Source: Flavobacterium sp. 9
GTDB lineage: Bacteria > Bacteroidota > Bacteroidia > Flavobacteriales > Flavobacteriaceae
Direction of reading: 5' to 3'
DNA: 64,000 bases
Assembly: GCF_002754195.1 (NCBI RefSeq)
Contig: NZ_PEEU01000001.1
Location: 1,240,001-1,304,000 of the forward strand
The position numbers and the translations under genes were made by a program. Below are positions 44,824 through 53,669 of the stretch, piece after piece. Position 1 is the first letter of the stretch, and each line of letters starts with the position of its first letter. The notes under the pieces were generated by a model. That model searched no databases. It was not told where the DNA came from and saw nothing but the letters and a program-made list of their open reading frames with translations.

Positions 44824-45423
44824 ATGAAGAAAATATTTATCATCAACGGAAGTCAAAATTTTGCACATTCAGGTGGAAAATTCAATGAAACCGTTACCGA
44901 TTGGACAATCGAGTACTTAAAAAGCAAAAACTACGAAATTAAAACAACTGATATCAAGCAAGATTTCGACTTAGATCTAGAAGTAGAAAAATTCGTTTGG
45001 GCAGATGCAGTGATTTATCACACACCAGTTTGGTGGTTTCAATTGCCAAACCTTTTCAAAAAATACATCGACGACGTTTTTACTGCCGGACACCAAAAAG
45101 GAATTTACAAAAGCGACGGAAGAAGCAGAGTAAATCCTGACATCAATTACGGAACTGGCGGAATGTTACACGGCCGTAAATATATGCTAACCACAAGTTG
45201 GAATGCGCCTGCAACAGCTTTTACACTTCCGGGAGAATTCTTCGAAGAAACATCTGTAGATGACGGAGCTATGTTTGGTTTCCATAAAATGAATAAATTT
45301 GTAGGTATGGAAAAACTGGACGGTTTCCACTTTCATGACGTTGAAAAAGGTGCAACTGCCGAAAACATTAGCATTTTTAAGGAAAATTACACAAAACACT
45401 TAGAAAAAACTTTTAACTTTTAA
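44824..45423 (+). CDS. mdaB: NAD(P)H:quinone oxidoreductase, MdaB type
   Basis: A 199-aa flavodoxin-fold enzyme. Residues 1-20 carry the FMN/FAD phosphate-binding loop (IINGSQNFAHSGGKFN), then DAVIYHTPVWWFQLPNLFKKYIDDVF, the typical MdaB/NQO segment, and a conserved GGMLHGRKYMLTTSWNAP region. It reduces quinones by two electrons in the cytoplasm and so avoids semiquinone radicals. It is 19 bp upstream of a YgiN-like monooxygenase, the same pair as mdaB-ygiN of E. coli. Confidence 0.88.
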   Translation: MKKIFIINGSQNFAHSGGKFNETVTDWTIEYLKSKNYEIKTTDIKQDFDLDLEVEKFVWADAVIYHTPVWWFQLPNLFKKYIDDVFTAGHQKGIYKSDGRSRVNPDINYGTGGMLHGRKYMLTTSWNAPATAFTLPGEFFEETSVDDGAMFGFHKMNKFVGMEKLDGFHFHDVEKGATAENISIFKENYTKHLEKTFNF

Positions 45424-45442
45424 CCTTTAAATTTTCACAATT

Positions 45443-45721
45443 ATGATCTCAATTACAGCAATTTTTAAAAGTAAAACCGAAAATATAGAACAAGTTCAAG
45501 GCATGTTAAATCATTTGGTTACCGAAACCAGAAAAGAAGATGCTTGTGTTCGTTACGATCTTCACCATAGTGATAATGTTTTTATTATTTGGGAAGAATG
45601 GAAAGATCAACCAGGTCTTGATATCCATAATAATCAACCGTATTTACTTGATTTTGTTGACAAAAGCGAAAGTTTAGTCGCTGCACCAATTCAGGTTTAT
45701 AAAACAGTACAAATACTATAA
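45443..45721 (+). CDS. YgiN-like antibiotic-biosynthesis monooxygenase-family protein
   Basis: A 92-aa ABM-family dimeric alpha-beta barrel (ISITAIFKSKTENIEQVQGM, CVRYDLHHSDNVFIIWEEWKD). Directly downstream of mdaB and upstream of a quinone oxidoreductase. By analogy with E. coli YgiN it would re-oxidise quinols made by MdaB. The biochemical role is inferred from the gene pair. Confidence 0.85.
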   Translation: MISITAIFKSKTENIEQVQGMLNHLVTETRKEDACVRYDLHHSDNVFIIWEEWKDQPGLDIHNNQPYLLDFVDKSESLVAAPIQVYKTVQIL

Positions 45722-45731
45722 TCTGAAAACA

Positions 45732-46709
45732 ATGAGAGCACTATTAACTAATACTTACGAATCTGAATTTGTAAGCACCGAAATCGAAAAACCAACTCCT
45801 AAAAAAGGAGAAGTTTTAGTAAAAATACACGCAAGTGGCGTAAACCCAATCGATAACAAAATCAGACTTGGACTTTCGCCTTATGCATCACCGGTTTTGC
45901 CTGCCGTTTTAGGAACTGATCTTGCTGGAGTAATCGAAGCAATTGGCGAAGGCGTTACAGAATTTAAAGTTGGTAACGAAGTTTACGGACTTGCCGGAGG
46001 TGTTTTAGGACTTCAGGGAACTCTAGCCGAATATACTGCTGTCGACGCTGATTTATTGGCTATAAAACCAAAAAACTTAACCATGAAAGAAGCTGCCGGA
46101 GTTCCGCTGGTATTGCTTACCGCTTGGGAAGGTTTAATCGATAGAGCCAAAGTACAAAAAGGCGACAAAGTTCTGGTTCATGCAGGAGCCGGAGGTGTTG
46201 GTCATATGGTGGTTCAGCTTGCCAAAAATCTTGGTGCCGAAGTTTACGCAACAGTTTCTGAACAAAAAGCAGATTTTGTAAAATCATTTGGAGCAACTCC
46301 AATTGATAAAAATACTCCAGTTGAAGATTACGTAAATCAATACACAGACGGAAACGGTTTTGATGTAATTTATGATACACTTGGCGGACAATCTTTTGAT
46401 GATTCCTTGAAAGCCATTCGTCATTACGGTCAAATCGCAAGTTGTTATGCCTTTGGAACACATACTCTTGCAACAAGTTCACTCCGTTCTGCAAGTATTC
46501 ATGGCGTTTTTGTGCTTCATCCAATGATTGGTAATGAAAGAAGAAAACATCATGGTGATATCCTGAAACAAACTACAAAACTAATTGAAGAAGGAAAATT
46601 AAAACCAATTATCGATTCAAGAAAATTCACTCTGGACAATGCCATGGAAGCGCATAAAGCTGTAAGTGATGGTTCTGCGGTTGGAAAAATTGTTGTTGAT
46701 ATAATTTAA
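45732..46709 (+). CDS. NADP-dependent quinone oxidoreductase (MDR, zinc-free type)
   Basis: A 325-aa medium-chain dehydrogenase. GroES-like N-terminus (about 25-125, GEVLVKIHASGVNPIDNKIR, VLGTDLAGVIEAIGEGV) and a Rossmann domain (about 130-270) with VLVHAGAGGVGHMVVQLAKNLGA. The zinc-ligand cysteines of alcohol dehydrogenases are absent, which points to the quinone oxidoreductase branch. 10 bp after the YgiN-like gene, so the three form one operon for quinone or electrophile handling. Confidence 0.9.
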   Translation: MRALLTNTYESEFVSTEIEKPTPKKGEVLVKIHASGVNPIDNKIRLGLSPYASPVLPAVLGTDLAGVIEAIGEGVTEFKVGNEVYGLAGGVLGLQGTLAEYTAVDADLLAIKPKNLTMKEAAGVPLVLLTAWEGLIDRAKVQKGDKVLVHAGAGGVGHMVVQLAKNLGAEVYATVSEQKADFVKSFGATPIDKNTPVEDYVNQYTDGNGFDVIYDTLGGQSFDDSLKAIRHYGQIASCYAFGTHTLATSSLRSASIHGVFVLHPMIGNERRKHHGDILKQTTKLIEEGKLKPIIDSRKFTLDNAMEAHKAVSDGSAVGKIVVDII

Positions 46710-46803
46710 TTTCAAAATTCTAATCTTTTTGTGATATTCATTTAGTTTATAAATAATTAATTCAAAAAGTATTAATTTGGCTGATATTCAAAACCATACA
46801 AAT

Positions 46804-47274
46804 ATGAGTCATTATCATCTTGCCGAAATTAATATTGCCAAAATGAAAGGAGTCGATATCAACGATCCAATCATGAAGGAATTCACAGATAATTTAGACC
46901 TCATCAATACTTTAGCCGAAAATAGCGATGGATTTGTCTGGAGATTAAAAGACGACAGCTATAATGCAACAAATCTGAATCCGTATAATGATGAGCAGAT
47001 AATTGTAAATGTTTCCGTTTGGGAGAATATCGAAACTCTGGAACATTATATGTACAAAACGTTTCACAGTGATTTTTTGAAACGCCGTAAAGAATGGTTT
47101 CTCAAATTTGGAAAAGCTCATACTGCTATGTGGTGGATTCCAAAAGGACATATTCCGACTCTTGAAGAAGCTGTCGAGAAATTAGATTATTTACAGAAAA
47201 ACGGAGTTTCGGAATTGGTATTTGATCTCAGAAATAAATTCCCGGCACCAGAATTAAAAAACGCCTCAAAATAG
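46804..47274 (+). CDS. DUF3291 family protein
   Basis: The frame could begin at TTG 46777, but the ATG at 46804 starts MSHYHLAEINIAKMKG, the usual family start (156 aa). The DUF3291 pattern is clear: LAEINIAKMKG, DGFVWRLKDDS, VNVSVWENIETLEHYMYKTFHSDFL, KAHTAMWWIPKGHIPT. The fold resembles ABM-type dimeric barrels, so it may be another small oxygenase-like or heme-binding partner of the quinone operon. Function unknown. Confidence 0.85.
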   Translation: MSHYHLAEINIAKMKGVDINDPIMKEFTDNLDLINTLAENSDGFVWRLKDDSYNATNLNPYNDEQIIVNVSVWENIETLEHYMYKTFHSDFLKRRKEWFLKFGKAHTAMWWIPKGHIPTLEEAVEKLDYLQKNGVSELVFDLRNKFPAPELKNASK

Positions 47275-47326
47275 AATAATTGCTTTCTAAAATATATTTC
47301 AAGCAATATTCAACATTATAAAATGC

Positions 47327-47365
47327 AAAAAGAGACTGAATCTTTAATAGACACAGTCTCTTTTT
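47327..47365. terminator. Bidirectional terminator between DUF3291 and M43 genes
   Basis: Perfect 12-bp inverted repeat (AAAAAGAGACTG) with A/T runs on both sides, between two convergent genes. Confidence 0.85.
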
Positions 47366-47380
47366 TTATAAATTAAAAAA

Positions 47381-50300
47381 TTACTTCTTTATTATTTTCT
47401 GATTATAAGTCTTCTTGCTTGAAGAAGTTATATTTAGAAAATAAACTCCTTTTGCTTTTCCTGCCAAATTAATAGATTTATCAGCATTATTTTCTCCGGA
47501 AAAAGTTTCTGTATAAATCATTTTTCCTTCGACATTATGAACCGTAACTGTATAATCATCGGTAGAAGTTGGTATCATAAAATTAAATACATTACTGGAA
47601 GGATTTGGATATACCTGGACTCCCGTCAAACTATTCGGCTTTTTAGGTTTAGCTACAGCTAAATTAGATCCGTTATCAATTTTTAAATTATCAAACCAAA
47701 TTCTGGTTCCATATCCTGAGGTGTTTTTTATTTTAATCAAGACATTCTTTTGATTTTTCACCATACTCAAATCAACTTTTTCTGCTCTCCAATCAGAATC
47801 TTTAGTCGGAATCCAATCGTTAGTTTCATTCGCTCCCGTTGTTGCAGGATCATCCTGAATTGCAGGAGAAACCGTTTGCAGTTGTATTTGATTTTTAGAA
47901 TAAACATTTGTCCAAGTTACACCACAATCAGATGATACCGTAATATCTATATGATCAGGAGCCGGAGTTGGATCAAATGCATTAAGATATTGTGTATAAG
48001 CCAGATCAAAATATAAATATGGCGTTGCAGAAGTAGAAAAATCCATTGCTTTCAAAATTAATTCATCTACTAAACCAGTTGGATTATCGGCATTATTAAT
48101 AATCATACAAGACAAATCACCTTTACCGGCATCAGAACGTTTTTCCCATGTTATAGCATCTTTATCCGGATTAATAATCTCCCAATCCTGAACAGGAAAA
48201 CTTCCTTCGAAATTTTCTAAAAATGGAATACTGTTTTTAGCTTTTATAACCACTACACCCGTTTTTTGCATAACAGATCCCGTTCCATAAGAATTTGAAG
48301 CTGTCAAAGTCACATTATAAGTTCCCGGACTATCATAAATTACATTAGGTGTTTTACTTGTAGAAGTTGCCGGCGTACCACCCGGAAAAGACCACGCCCA
48401 AGAAGTTGGTTCTCCTGTTGAGCTATCATTAAACCCAATTGGCAAATCGCTGCATAATCGATCACTTTTTATTACAAATTCTGAAAATGGCGGTTCTTTA
48501 CTATCAAAAGTAAATTTCAGATTATCAATCCAGATTCTTGAACCATATCCCGAAGTGTTTTTAAACTTAAATAAAACATTCGATGAACCTTTAAAATCTA
48601 ACAATATTATGCGTTCTGTTCTCCATTGTGAATCTGAAGTTGGAACCCAATTATTAGGATCTGTACTCACAAATGTTTCTAATTCAGTATGCGTTTTTAA
48701 ACAAACACTTTGCCAGGTAAGACCACAATCTTTTGAAGCCAGAATTTCAAGAACATCAGGACTTGAAGCATCAAATTTGGCGTAAGCAACATCGAATGAA
48801 AAATCAGTTATTCCAACAGATAAATCAACAGGTTTCAGGATAATTTCGTCTATAGCGCCAACTTTATCATTATCAGCATTATTCATAACCATACAAGACG
48901 AGGAATTATGACCAACGCCAATTCGTTTCTCCCATGTTAATTTGTTATCAGGATTGATAATTTCCCATTCAGCAGGAGGAAAAGAATTTTCAAAACCTTC
49001 CGTATAAGAAACCTTGTCAGGATCTGTAACCGTAATAAAATTATTTTTAGAAAGCGTAGTTCCTGTTCCGTTTGCGTTTGTTGTAGTAAGTGTGGCTGCA
49101 AAATGACCTGGTGAATTGTAAACTACAATTGGATTTTTCTCTGTAGAAGTTGCTGGCGTACCTCCGGGAAAAGACCAAGCCCAAGAAGTAGGATTTCCTG
49201 TTGAAACATCAAGAAAAGGAACTGTAATAGTACTGCATCGCGTTCCTCTAACTGCCGAAGTAAAATCAGAAATCGGAGTAATAGCCTGCGTAATTGCAAC
49301 GTTTACATTATCAATCCAAATTCTTGTTCCATAACCCGACACATTTGCAAACCGAATAGAAACATTGCTATTTCCCTGATAAGCGCTAAGATCTACAACT
49401 TCTTTTCTCCAGTTAGCATCTGTAACAGGCACCCAATTGTTTGCCAAAGCTGTAGGAACTTCTGTAGTTTGCAAAACGATATGCGTTTTAGAATAAACAT
49501 CATTCCATGTAAGTCCGCAATCTGTAGAAACCTGCACTTTTAAAACATCCGGACTTGCATCATCAAATTTCGTGTAAGCAACATCAAAAAATAACTGACT
49601 ATTTTGTCCCGCTGTAAAATCAAGATAAGGCAATCTGATATAATCCAGCGAACCTACAACGGCATTATCTGCATTGTTCATAATCATGCATGAACTATCA
49701 TTGTGTCCTACATTTTTTCGTTTTTCCCAAGTTAATCCATTATCAGGATTTGTAATTTCCCATCCTAATGGAGGAAAAGCGCCCGTAAAACTTTCAACTA
49801 AATTTGCAGTCGATTTTTGATCTACTTCGATATAATTAAATACTTGTTTTGTATTTGTTCCGAGAGAATTCGTTACTTCCAAAGTCACTTTGTATTTTCC
49901 TGAAGCATTATAAGCAACAACAGGATTTAAATCTGTAGACGTTGCTGGAATACCACCTTCAAAAGTCCATACTCTCGAAGTTGGCAATCCTAAAGAAATA
50001 TCTTTAAAAGAAATAGTTTTCCCGGAACAAATAGCCGTTGTATTACTGTTGAAATTAGCTACCGGAGCAGTTTCAATTACCCCAACCGAACTAAGATTAC
50101 TTTGCTGCCATAAAACTCCTCTTGGATATTTGGCAACAGACATATCATCTAACCAATACGTCATCGCATTCGTCTGATCTCTGGTGTACATATTCTGACA
50201 ATCGGTATTATAATCCATGTGATTTTCTGCATTTGGATACACACCGCAGCTATTCAGCACTTTTCTGGCGCAACCTTCAGCTACTTTAGTTGGCGGAGTA

Positions 50301-51064
50301 TCAGCCATTCCATCATTTACAGGATCGCAATCGTCCTGAAAAGTATGTTTTAATCCAAAATAATGACCAAATTCATGCGTCATTACTTTTGCAAAAGTCG
50401 TACTTGCATTAGAACCGCACGTGCTCCCAATATACCTGTGATTGTAGGCAACACGCGGAATCGCATCCTGAATTGGCAAAAATGCATGTCCGGAACCAAC
50501 AGATCCTTGCCCCGTATTTGGCTCATCGACAACCAAGACATCCAGATAATAGCGGTTGTTTTTACCATACCATATATAATCATAAATTTTAGCATCATAA
50601 CCATCAACTACATGAGCCTCAGGATGCCAATCTAAACCGGCAAGTTCCAATGGATTTCCATCCGGATCAACAGTCGCAAGCACAAACTGAATATTCATTT
50701 TACTTTTAACAGCATCAAAACGAGGATCAGTCATTGCATACTCCGGAAACAAACCGTTAAAATCTTTGTTTATCGTAAGCAATGCATCATCAATTCTGCA
50801 TTTCATTTGTTCTTTAGTAAAGACATTATTGATATTCGTTCCATCTGCGAGAATATGAAACACTACCGGAATAATGTAAGGTGTTGTTGCTGACCTCTTT
50901 GTATTGCTTTTCTTCCAGGTTTTAATCTTGGAAAGTGATTTTACAAAAGCAGCTTCTTCCTTTTGGGATAATTGAGTTCCGCATCCAATTGGATTTTGTT
51001 TTTGCCCAAAGGACACGAGAAATTGCAGCAGAAATACTGCTGTAAAAAAGTAGTTTTTTTTCAA
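47381..51064 (-). CDS. Secreted M43-type zinc metalloprotease with PKD and adhesion modules, T9SS type-A
   Basis: A 1227-aa secreted protease. Signal peptide (1-20, VSFGQ); M43 pappalysin-like catalytic domain (about 60-320) with zinc site H230-E-F-G-H234-xxxxx-H240 and Met-turn around M283 (NHMDY). Then three repeats of a PKD domain (WSFPGGTPATST) and a cleaved-adhesin-like jelly-roll (FPPxxWEIxNPD, SSCMIMNNADN, SGYGTRIWIDN). The C-terminal 75 residues are a type-A T9SS sorting domain (VQVYPNPSSNVFNF, GVYFLNI). It should be exported by T9SS and degrade extracellular protein. Single-gene unit. Confidence 0.94.
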   Translation of the reverse strand: MKKNYFFTAVFLLQFLVSFGQKQNPIGCGTQLSQKEEAAFVKSLSKIKTWKKSNTKRSATTPYIIPVVFHILADGTNINNVFTKEQMKCRIDDALLTINKDFNGLFPEYAMTDPRFDAVKSKMNIQFVLATVDPDGNPLELAGLDWHPEAHVVDGYDAKIYDYIWYGKNNRYYLDVLVVDEPNTGQGSVGSGHAFLPIQDAIPRVAYNHRYIGSTCGSNASTTFAKVMTHEFGHYFGLKHTFQDDCDPVNDGMADTPPTKVAEGCARKVLNSCGVYPNAENHMDYNTDCQNMYTRDQTNAMTYWLDDMSVAKYPRGVLWQQSNLSSVGVIETAPVANFNSNTTAICSGKTISFKDISLGLPTSRVWTFEGGIPATSTDLNPVVAYNASGKYKVTLEVTNSLGTNTKQVFNYIEVDQKSTANLVESFTGAFPPLGWEITNPDNGLTWEKRKNVGHNDSSCMIMNNADNAVVGSLDYIRLPYLDFTAGQNSQLFFDVAYTKFDDASPDVLKVQVSTDCGLTWNDVYSKTHIVLQTTEVPTALANNWVPVTDANWRKEVVDLSAYQGNSNVSIRFANVSGYGTRIWIDNVNVAITQAITPISDFTSAVRGTRCSTITVPFLDVSTGNPTSWAWSFPGGTPATSTEKNPIVVYNSPGHFAATLTTTNANGTGTTLSKNNFITVTDPDKVSYTEGFENSFPPAEWEIINPDNKLTWEKRIGVGHNSSSCMVMNNADNDKVGAIDEIILKPVDLSVGITDFSFDVAYAKFDASSPDVLEILASKDCGLTWQSVCLKTHTELETFVSTDPNNWVPTSDSQWRTERIILLDFKGSSNVLFKFKNTSGYGSRIWIDNLKFTFDSKEPPFSEFVIKSDRLCSDLPIGFNDSSTGEPTSWAWSFPGGTPATSTSKTPNVIYDSPGTYNVTLTASNSYGTGSVMQKTGVVVIKAKNSIPFLENFEGSFPVQDWEIINPDKDAITWEKRSDAGKGDLSCMIINNADNPTGLVDELILKAMDFSTSATPYLYFDLAYTQYLNAFDPTPAPDHIDITVSSDCGVTWTNVYSKNQIQLQTVSPAIQDDPATTGANETNDWIPTKDSDWRAEKVDLSMVKNQKNVLIKIKNTSGYGTRIWFDNLKIDNGSNLAVAKPKKPNSLTGVQVYPNPSSNVFNFMIPTSTDDYTVTVHNVEGKMIYTETFSGENNADKSINLAGKAKGVYFLNITSSSKKTYNQKIIKK

Positions 51065-51266
51065 AATAATAGGTTTTTTGTTAGTTGTTTATTCAAAAAA
51101 TATTACAAAAAAATCAATTCAAAAAAAGCTTTAAAAGCACTTCTCTGCTTAATTATATTTTATAATATATTTTTTATAAAAATATTTAATCACCACACAA
51201 CTAATCGATATTATCTTATTGTAAAACAATTGTATATTAACTACTTTACTCAATCTAAAAAACAAA
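51065..51266. other. AT-rich promoter region of the metalloprotease
   Basis: About 200 bp with strong A/T bias and no gene. It should hold the leftward promoter of the protease. Confidence 0.4.
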
Positions 51267-51293
51267 AAAAGCTGTCCTTTTGAGACAGCTTTT
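51267..51293 (-). terminator. Terminator after methyltransferase
   Basis: 10-bp perfect inverted repeat AAAAGCTGTC/GACAGCTTTT with a 7-base loop. Confidence 0.8.
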
Positions 51294-51329
51294 CTTAAAA
51301 ATACAATAATTTAAAAGGAATCAAAAAAG

Positions 51330-52037
51330 CTATTTGATTCCGCCAAAAGCACCAAAACACATATTCTTGTGCAAAATTTCGACGCTTCTAAAACCAATCT
51401 TTTTCATCAAATCCAATTGGTAATTCATAGATCTTGGCGAATCTTCTTTCTCTACATAATCCAAAACTTTCTGACGATATTCTGCACCGCCAATTCCTTC
51501 TAAATAATCGCCATAACGCTGCCAAGTATACTCGTTTAACAATTCAGTATCCTGAGTAATTAAGTCAGAAATCATAAAACATCCGCCTGGTTTTAACAAT
51601 TTGAATATCTTAGTAAAAGTCGTTTCCCAATCCTGATCATCACGTAAATGATGCAAAACTGCTCCAGCCAAAATAATATCAAAATCGTTTTCAGGTAAAT
51701 CTATTGCTCTAATATCACCGTGTTTTATTTCTACATTTCCATTGGTTTCTTTTGAAACTCTATCAAAAGCACGATCCAACATTGGCAAACTCAAATCGAC
51801 CAAAGTGCAATTCAAATTCGGAACTTTCGAAAGCATTTTTAACGTATAATTTCCGGCGCCACATCCAATATCTAAAACATTAACCGCATTTGGAACAATT
51901 CTTTTAGAAGCTTCCGTAATTAATTCTAAAGAAATTGTAGCGTCGATTGTCGCGACTTGTCCCGTTTCTAAATTTGAAAATCGTTCGACATCATTGTCAA
52001 ATCGTTCTCTGATTTCTTCAATAGTTGATTTTTTCAT
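51330..52037 (-). CDS. Class I SAM-dependent methyltransferase
   Basis: A 235-aa Rossmann-fold methyltransferase. SAM motif I VLDIGCGAGNYTLKML (about 54-69), acidic motif II LVDLS, motif post-I HGDIRAIDLPENDFDIILAG, and motif IV-like LLKPGGCFMISDL. It transfers methyl from SAM to an unknown acceptor. The C-terminal helical lid differs from UbiE/MenG enzymes, so I do not name it further. Divergent from a LysR gene, which may regulate it. Confidence 0.88.
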   Translation of the reverse strand: MKKSTIEEIRERFDNDVERFSNLETGQVATIDATISLELITEASKRIVPNAVNVLDIGCGAGNYTLKMLSKVPNLNCTLVDLSLPMLDRAFDRVSKETNGNVEIKHGDIRAIDLPENDFDIILAGAVLHHLRDDQDWETTFTKIFKLLKPGGCFMISDLITQDTELLNEYTWQRYGDYLEGIGGAEYRQKVLDYVEKEDSPRSMNYQLDLMKKIGFRSVEILHKNMCFGAFGGIK

Positions 52038-52055
52038 AGCTTTTTGTTTTTTTTG

Positions 52056-52173
52056 GTTTCACGCAGATTTTAAAAAGATTAAAGCTGATTTAAAATGATC
52101 TTTTATTTTCAAATCGGCACAATTAAAAATAAATCTGTAGAATCTGCATAAATCTTTAAAATCTGCGTGAAAC
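52056..52173. repeat. Inverted-repeat element between methyltransferase and LysR
   Basis: Arms of 25 and 23 bases (52056-52080 and 52151-52173; contain GTTTCACGCAGATTTTAAA) with one 2-base length difference. A relative of the arms (AAATCTGCGTGAAAC) also occurs near 53483. It lies in the leader of the methyltransferase. Confidence 0.75.
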
Positions 52174-52235
52174 AATTTTTTATCAAAACTATCACTTTGA
52201 TATATACTTCAAAAATACTTATTTTGTCAATTATT

Positions 52236-52252
52236 AATACTTAATAAGTATT
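52236..52252. promoter_or_regulatory. Operator-like palindrome at LysR start codon
   Basis: AATACTT-AAT-AAGTATT ends one base before the ATG at 52254, and a further AATACTT half-site is at 52214. The position fits autorepression. The same half-site word appears at narK (63630). Confidence 0.5.
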
Positions 52253-52253
52253 T

Positions 52254-53135
52254 ATGGAATTACGTCATTTGAAATATTTTTTGGCTGTAGCCGAAGAATT
52301 AAACTTTACCAAAGCTGCCGAAAAACTATTTATTTCGCAACCGCCTTTAAGCCGACAAATTATCGAATTGGAAGAAGAAATTCAGGCGAAGCTTTTCATC
52401 CGAAACAATAAAAAAGTAGCACTTACAGAAGCAGGAAAATATTTCGAAAAAGAAGTAAAAGAACTTTTTCAGAATCTGGAACGCATTTCCGTGAAAACGA
52501 AAAAAATAGCCGAAAATGTTTCCGGCGAATTCCGAATCGCTTATATAAGTTCGATTTATTCGGCTGTAATTTCAGAATTAATAAAACATCTGAAAGAACA
52601 ATTTCCATATGTAAATTTCAAATTATTCGAAGTTTCAACAACCAAACAAATCGACGCTTTAGAACAAGGGAAAATCGAATTAGGAATTATTCGTTCTCCG
52701 ATAAAATCTCCCAAAATAAAATCGCAATTATGGTTTCAGGACGGATTTTCGGTTGTTTACAATAAAAGCCTGATTCAGATTAATTCCGAAAAAGAAATCC
52801 CGAATCTAAAAGAGGAAACTTTTGTGTTTTTCAACAAAGATTATGCACCACATTATCATGAAGTTTTACTGGAACTTTGTGCATTTTATGGCTTTACGCC
52901 AAAGGTAGTTCACGAAGCAAACAATATCAATTCGATCGTTCAATTGGTCAAAAACGGATTAGGGATTTCGATTGTTCCATCAAACATTGCCAAGAACAAT
53001 CAAGATTCTGAAATTGGTTTTATCGAATTAAAAAAAGTCAATTTGTTTACGGATGTTTCACTAATAACTTCAAAAGAAGACGATTCTGAAATTACGAAAT
53101 CTGCTGTTGCTTTTTTATTGAATTTTAAGAAGTGA
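52254..53135 (+). CDS. LysR-family transcriptional regulator
   Basis: A 293-aa LTTR. N-terminal winged HTH (about 1-60, LRHLKYFLAVAEELNFTKAA, LFISQPPLSRQI) and a LysR substrate-binding domain (about 88-290, FRIAYISSIYSAVISELIKHL). The effector is unknown. It is divergent from the methyltransferase at 51330 and may control both. Confidence 0.92.
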   Translation: MELRHLKYFLAVAEELNFTKAAEKLFISQPPLSRQIIELEEEIQAKLFIRNNKKVALTEAGKYFEKEVKELFQNLERISVKTKKIAENVSGEFRIAYISSIYSAVISELIKHLKEQFPYVNFKLFEVSTTKQIDALEQGKIELGIIRSPIKSPKIKSQLWFQDGFSVVYNKSLIQINSEKEIPNLKEETFVFFNKDYAPHYHEVLLELCAFYGFTPKVVHEANNINSIVQLVKNGLGISIVPSNIAKNNQDSEIGFIELKKVNLFTDVSLITSKEDDSEITKSAVAFLLNFKK

Positions 53136-53215
53136 AGCTACTATGAATTATTTGAAACGATGGAAATCCGTAAAAAATAGTTCTTATAAGTGCTTAAATT
53201 GCATGCTTTAAAAAT

Positions 53216-53532
53216 AATCTCGCAAAGTCGCAGAGACGCAAAGTTTTTTTTTAAGTACTTATTGATTACTGTTTGTCATTTCGAGGAACGAGAAATCCTC
53301 GTGAGTAGCTCGACAAAGTTTAGACTCACGTTGTGGAGTTTCTTGCGAGGATTTCTCCTCCGTCGAAATGACAAATAGTACGGATAATCAATAATTACAA
53401 AAAACGTTATGGCACTTCAATATATTTTTTAAAGCCACAGATTAAATGATTAAAATGATTAAAAAAATCTGCTCAATCTGCAAAATCTGCGTGAAACAAA
53501 AAAACTTTGCGTCTCTGCGACTTTGCGAGATT
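53216..53532. repeat. Nested inverted-repeat element with GTCATTTCGA core (copy B)
   Basis: Outer arms are a perfect 35-bp inverted repeat (53216-53250 and 53498-53532; contain CTCGCAAAGTCGCAGAGACG). Inside lies a 102-bp core (53273-53374) starting TTGTCATTTCGAGGAACGAG and ending in the complement, and a relative of the 52056 element arms near 53475-53496. No coding potential. The remaining 53533-53669 holds only the promoter of the next gene. Confidence 0.85.
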
Positions 53533-53669
53533 AAAATAAAATAAAAACTAAAAAAACCATTCGCATTAACACAAAACAATTCGTGAAAATTCGAGGAATT
53601 CGTGGCAAAAAAACCTCAATTTTTAAATACCTTAGCAAATTATAATTCTACTCAATAAAATAAATAAAA

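Noticed and set aside
46117..46524. Minus-strand frame of 135 codons
   Set aside because: It is antisense to the quinone oxidoreductase, whose motifs are clear.
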